DNA from: Casuarius casuarius
Lineage: Eukaryota; Chordata; Aves; Casuariiformes; Casuariidae
Length of the DNA stretch: 64,000 nt
Direction of reading: 5' to 3'
NCBI GenBank assembly: GCA_003342895.1
Contig: PTFA01000029.1
Span: 2,417,951-2,481,950, forward strand
Position 1 is the stretch's first letter, and the number at the start of each line of letters is the position of its first letter. The translations under genes and the position numbers were made by a program. Of the stretch, positions 58,871-64,000 are shown in pieces. The notes beneath the pieces are model-generated. The model was not told the origin of the DNA. It saw only the letters and a list, made by a program, of their open reading frames with translations, and made no database searches.

Positions 58871-61800
58871 TTCACCCTGTGTATTTGAAAGTCTCGCCTG
58901 AGATACCTTCTCCCCTGCACCACTCAAATATGAATTGCTGCAAGTCCAGTTAAACGTATGTTGAAAGCAAAGAATGAGTGTCAAAATAATTCAGGGTAAG
59001 TTTATACCACAGACTGATCTCTTACCTCTCTTCCTCCCCCCAAAAATCCCGCAGTCTTACCTCCCCGCCTTGCATGCACACATCTCTTGAGCAGAAGCCT
59101 TGTGCATATTAAACCAATACCTGTTTGCAAGTCCAGGGACACTGCTGCAAGCCTCAGCTCCCTTTATGACATGCTCTGGTTGCACTTTCTAACAATGCAA
59201 TATTTGTAGCCAGACATTCAAGATTCTGGCAGTGATTCGTGGTATAGTTTTATTCCTTAATACCTAGCCTGACTGTACAACATGCTGGCTTGAATACTCA
59301 AAGGAGGAAGAGTCCACAACCTTCAAACAATATCAAATTCTATTAAAAAATAATCACTTGAACTCAAGGGTGAACCTACTTCAGCAAACGAGAAATTCGA
59401 ACCTCTTCCCCTACGGCAGGTTCCTGCAGCATGCACTTACCCTGCAGAGTGACAAGCACATCTTACTCGTTCATAGGATTCCACCACAGTGATGCCCACC
59501 CAAGGCATTAGCTGTCAGTACTCAGTCTAAACACAAGCAATGCTCCAAGCTCACTCTTGCTAAGACTTGCTGCCTCCCTATTTACAGGGCCCTGTGGCAG
59601 GATATCCAGCTGCAGCACTGTGACTCCTCCCGACCAAACTCCCACAGACTGCTCTCCTGCCATCCTGCAGCAGCTATTGAACTTCTTGCAAGAACCGTAA
59701 TGACAGGTGCCATTGCACAAGACAAGATACAGAAGAAGCAGGTACGTGGGGTCCACTAAAGCCCCAGACAAACCCCAACTTCAAAACCCATGTCATTCAG
59801 CAGGAATATGGTCCAGGCTAGATCTTAGCATCCAGATACTTTCTCCAGTATATCCAGCATAAGCTACAAACATCAGCTTTTCTGCTCCAGCAAGGCCTGA
59901 AAACCAACTCAGCTGTATTTTCTACAGATAGCGTGTCTGCAAGGTCTTGGCACAAGCCAGGAGGACTGAAGAACCCTCAATAAGCCCTGTGAAATTTGGG
60001 GTGTTCATTTCCTCTAGGTCAGCTATTATCAGAGGTACCAGCACTATGCCCAGGATGGTAAGCCACATGCTAGATCAACTCGCATGGCCTCCAGCAACAC
60101 AGTCCCAACAACATTAGCCTTAGACCTGTAGCCAGCTTTTGCATGGTACTTCAGAGCACCAAGCTTCTGACTTGTGTGGCCTTCCTTCTTTGAGTACCCA
60201 TAGAAAAAGGGAAGCTCCTTACACAACTCCTTAAAAGTCCTCTTTCCAATACCAATATTCCAGCTCCATCAGCAGTTGTTCCAGGCTTACAGAACAAGAT
60301 GATCCCATTGCATCTGGTGTTATCCTGAACCACAGGTATTAATTTACATGCAAGAGAGTTTAAATGCACGTTGTCCTGCTGAGTTTGGTCTAAACTTGCA
60401 AACAAGGTCCCCTCCAAAAGTCAATATTTTACCTTAACAGAACACCGCAGTTCATCCTCGAGTAGGAACAGCCTCATCTAAAGACATCAGTCCAACATCA
60501 GATCAAGGGGACCCAGATCCCTGGCATGTTCCCCTACAACCATCCAGTCAGCATGTGGAAGAGTCACATGCAACTGCAGCATAGCAGCTGAAAGAGCACG
60601 TTTTTAGTTGTTCCTTTTTCTTGTGCAGGAATAACTTAGCAATGCCTAATAAGGTACCTGGGCTCTATTTCTTTGAGAAACCTTGCGCCTTTGACCACAG
60701 TAATACACCTAAAAAGCACCAAAAAGAAGCGGTCCCGCTACACAGCATTTTTTTTTTTTTTAATATCACTACTGTATTCAGTAGAGAACGCTGCAGCAAT
60801 TTGTAGGAAAGATGACACCAGAGCACCACAGATTCCACATCTCCTGCTTGCTGTCCTTGAATAGTTCTTTTAGTGCAGAGTCAGAAGGACTGGAAAATTT
60901 GTCTCCATCTGTCACTTGGTTGGTGATGCAACCTCCCACCCCAACATCCTAGTGGAGTGCAAAGCCCTTCCAAAGATCCCACCCAGCAATCTAAGGGGAC
61001 AGAATCACTGCATCTTTTCCTTCTAAGCTTCACTTCCTATGTTATGGTCATGCTGCTGGAAAGTTAAAGCTTTTATACAAAGCTTCTAGGTTGCCCCTCC
61101 CTAAACAGAAGGTCACCTGCCAGCAGGCTGAGCTAGTGCCCTGCAGTAACTCAGGTAAGGCAAGGACACCATGCCTTTGCTGTACTGCACCTCCTGCAAG
61201 AAAGTATTTCCCCTGTAAGAGCAGGGGAGAGACAAAAGGAACAGGGAGCACATCAGGGCATGGTATGCAGAGACAAAATGTAGACATTTGTTTCTTACAG
61301 CCTTCTACCAATAGACAATACTGCAAAAGTAGATCTGCTCCTCCCCATCCCCCCAACAAGCAAGCTGCATGCACCCTCGCTTGAAATCAAGGCCCTGACC
61401 ATTACACTGTCAATTCAGAGACCCTCTACACGGTCAGTCGTTGTTCCTACCTTGAATTTAGGACTGGTCATGTCCAACTTTACCCTGTAACACAGCACTT
61501 TTCTGAACACAGCTTTGAAGTCAAAGGTATAGGTCAAGAATACGCTACCAACACTGCTAGGAGAGCAGACTTTTGATACAGAAGTCCTTCCTCTGGAGGA
61601 GGACAAGAACAGAACCATCAATTTCGGCCACTAGAAATAATGCCACAAGGGGGGGAAGGTAAATTTATTTGTTTACAAAAGCAGCTATAATCATCCCTAG
61701 GTTTGCTATTTAGTTATACCAGTCTCTTCCCTACATAAGGTTAGCTTTTCTGTAGAAAACTTATTTGGGACCATCACACAGCCCTACCACTTCTGCTGCT

Positions 61801-62756
61801 ATTCAAAAAACATGAAGAGTTTCCCTTGTTCCTCTGTTCTTTGTTCTGCTGATTTCAAGGTCGTCTATATTCTTACCAGTCTCAGCACTGCCCTGCCACT
61901 AAAAAATGATAATTGTGAATTAGAAAAGGAACTTCCCCAACCATCCAAATCCTTGGCAGCAGTGGGCACACAGAGGGCAACTGGAATAGTTTCTGCCATG
62001 CCTTGTGCGTTGAGAAGTCAGAAACAGTCCTATCTTGTTACAGCATAGGATAAAGATCAGTCTTGTTCATCCTGCATATCACCCAAAGTAGTAACATTTC
62101 CTGAAATTTTGAAATAAAGGAAGTGGAAAAGAGTCATTTTTTCTTTCTACCTGCCCTTTCCCAGAAGACTTGGAAGTAGTCAGCTGTAGGAACTTATTAA
62201 GCTTCATTTGCTAATCTAAGAGTTAGAAACATAGCATGCATAATTGAGTTAGCTCATAAAAAGTTCCATTAGGTATGCCTTCAAATAAAACTCTTTAATA
62301 CAAGGTATATTTGTCACTATTCAAAAGTAATAACAGAATGTCACAGCATACTAAGGTAGCAAGTGTATTTGTTGCTAGTTGTTATCTCTCTAAAAATGAG
62401 ACAAAAGAAGGAGGGAAAAAGCATCAAAAATAGAAAGTATCAATACTGTTAACTCAAGCAGAAGGTTAAATATCCTTGGGGCCCTGAAATAGTATGTAAA
62501 TAAAGACCTAGTGTCATAATGCAAACAGAAACAAGCACAACATCCCTGTCTACATAAAAATGTCCTTCAGTATAACATGGTAACTGCAAAGACTAAGTAA
62601 ATCTGATCCCACACTATTAGTAATTAGAATTCATATGTACAATTTCTTTTTTTTAAATAAAGTACATTTGAATTTATCAGTTATACAAAACATCAAGGAC
62701 TTAATTGCAGCAGCCATCTCCTTTTAAAGCTTTTCACTATTAATGCTAAAAATAAT

Positions 62757-62840
62757 TTTATATATAATATATAGAGAATATAATTTATTTTAAAAAAATT
62801 AAGAAATGTGTATATATACACACACTTGTATATATATTTT
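62757..62840 (+). repeat. AT-rich tract with TATA/TGTG palindrome
   Basis: TATATA-rich sequence including the perfect 16-base palindrome TGTGTATATATACACA at 62807-62822, followed by CACACTTGTATATATATT. Confidence 0.85.
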
Positions 62841-64000
62841 TCCCTCCTCAAGAACCTTCCTTCTGATTTTTTGCATGCTGAACTTGGGAAGGAGAAAGTG
62901 GATTCTGAGAGCCAATGACTTAATCTTTTTCCCCTGTCCTCACATTTAGTGCATCTTATCCATGACCTTTCTACAGAAATTAAGTATTGGTGCATGTACC
63001 GAATCTTGCCCTACAGAACTATATGGCCTTGATGAAACCTAACACTATTGTCCATGAACCAGCCCCAGGTAGCATTTACTTCTGGTTATTAGGATCTTCA
63101 TTAGTCTGACCTCCTGACCTTGTCTGACACCAAAGTTGACAAGACTTCCATAGAGCCACTTTATTTACTTAATAAAGCAAACAAACAAGAAAAAAAATAT
63201 ATATATTTTCTTCTTGTGGACCTTAAAGATCTGTTCCTGGGAATGGGAATCCCTGCATGTCATCACTGATTTATGAATACCTTATCCCGCTAAGCTGCTT
63301 TACTGCCAAGAGCCCCACATTTTTCTCCTCTCAAACACTGTTACACCAAAAACCTAGACTGTCTGTTACAATGCTCATTTACTGCAATTCTGAAAAGGCT
63401 GTATAAAAATGGATTATTAGAGTAGTGCTCCATGTAGAGCAGGGATGGTATGCAGGAACCCAGGTTTTCTTCCTCAGAGGCAGAAGCAAGTCACTTTGCC
63501 TCCATTCCCACCTGCCTTCCCACTTACAGCGATCCTCAGCACTCTTGCAGAGACACATGCACAGCGCCGGAAAGTCCGTGCAAGGTCATCAGCGCAGCCT
63601 TCCAGCCTCTATGGCAGAAAACATTGCTGCACATGCGCAAGCCAGGGAAAGACACCTTTGGGGGAATTCTTATCACGGTACTCTTCAAAGTGAAAAGACC
63701 ACAGATGCTCAAATGAAATTACCTCCTGAGGGTAATAGTAGCAATAGGAGGCTTACAGTCATGAAATCTAAAAGTATCTCTGGACATTAAAAGCTTCCCA
63801 CCACAGGCAGATCACCATACTTGCTGAAGAATAGCTTCCACAGCAGACTGAACTATTACTTGGACAAGTCTCTTGGTAGCAGGGTCCCTTCTAGTTTGGA
63901 CACGGACCATTCCAGTGACCTAGATGCCAGGGGGCTGCACAAAATGGTTACTGGCAGGAGAGGGCAAAGAAGGGATACTCTGGGATACTCTGGAGGGCAG

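Larger units (their letters stand above)
43367..64000 (-). other. RCOR1: RCOR1 upstream intron, incomplete, at least 20.6 kb
   Basis: Sequence upstream of the KLARR exon. By eye I searched the minus strand for the expected preceding ELM2 exon (GPQYQAVVPDFDP) through its reverse-complement codon patterns and did not find it, so it probably lies beyond 64000. The region holds the CR1 relic, other ancient repeat relics, the G39 run and CpG-rich patches, listed separately. Many open frames of 60-196 codons exist in GC-rich parts, but none resembles a known protein. Confidence 0.75.

Noticed and set aside
43367..64000. Search for the preceding RCOR1 exon (VGPQYQAVVPDFDP) and the CpG-rich first exon
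   Set aside because: No matching codon pattern on the minus strand by eye; candidate spots such as 55106 (GGGTCAAATACC) fail in the next codons.
1..64000. CRISPR arrays, prokaryotic operons, integrated viruses, satellite arrays
   Set aside because: No regularly spaced direct repeats, no dense prokaryotic-type coding, and no recognisable viral or retroviral gene remnant.

Overview
The window is a stretch of vertebrate nuclear DNA with low gene density. It holds one recognisable protein-coding gene: the 3' two-thirds of RCOR1 (CoREST, REST corepressor 1), transcribed from the minus strand, right to left. Ten coding exons can be placed base by base between 43366 and 3745. All ten have GT donors and AG acceptors, all junction phases agree, and together they give 1,100 coding bases: the end of a split Ala codon, 365 residues and a stop. 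From memory of the mammalian gene these are exons 3-12 of 12. The first two exons (N-terminus and start of the ELM2 domain) are not in the window and should lie to the right of 64000.

The organism looks like a sauropsid, most likely a bird. The RCOR1 protein is close to mammalian RCOR1 but carries scattered substitutions. The introns are compact and hold little recognisable transposon. The interspersed repeats I can recognise are an old CR1 LINE fragment (about 52990-53470) and short relics of other ancient amniote repeats (48338, 56182 and 58805). Long mononucleotide G/C runs and small CpG-rich patches also fit an avian genome. The species cannot be named from the sequence.

Layout: 1-3744 is the probable long AU-rich 3' UTR (or UTR plus downstream flank). 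3745-24761 holds nine coding exons: C-terminal tail, SANT2, the LSD1-binding linker, SANT1 and the end of ELM2. 24762-43282 is an 18.5-kb intron splitting ELM2, and 43283-43366 is an ELM2 exon. 43367-64000 is an incomplete intron of at least 20.6 kb. I found no second protein gene, CRISPR array, complete tRNA or rRNA gene, or recent mobile element. The many short open frames in the introns look like chance.

I found no evidence for a new biological system. The observations worth a second look are small: a U12 tract beside a weak splice donor; a 33-base C run and a 39-base G run in introns; a TATA-like motif beside a CpG-dense patch; paired CACGTG sites in another CpG-dense patch; a CT/GA inverted microsatellite pair; ancient repeat relics; and a tRNA A-box-like motif without a B-box.
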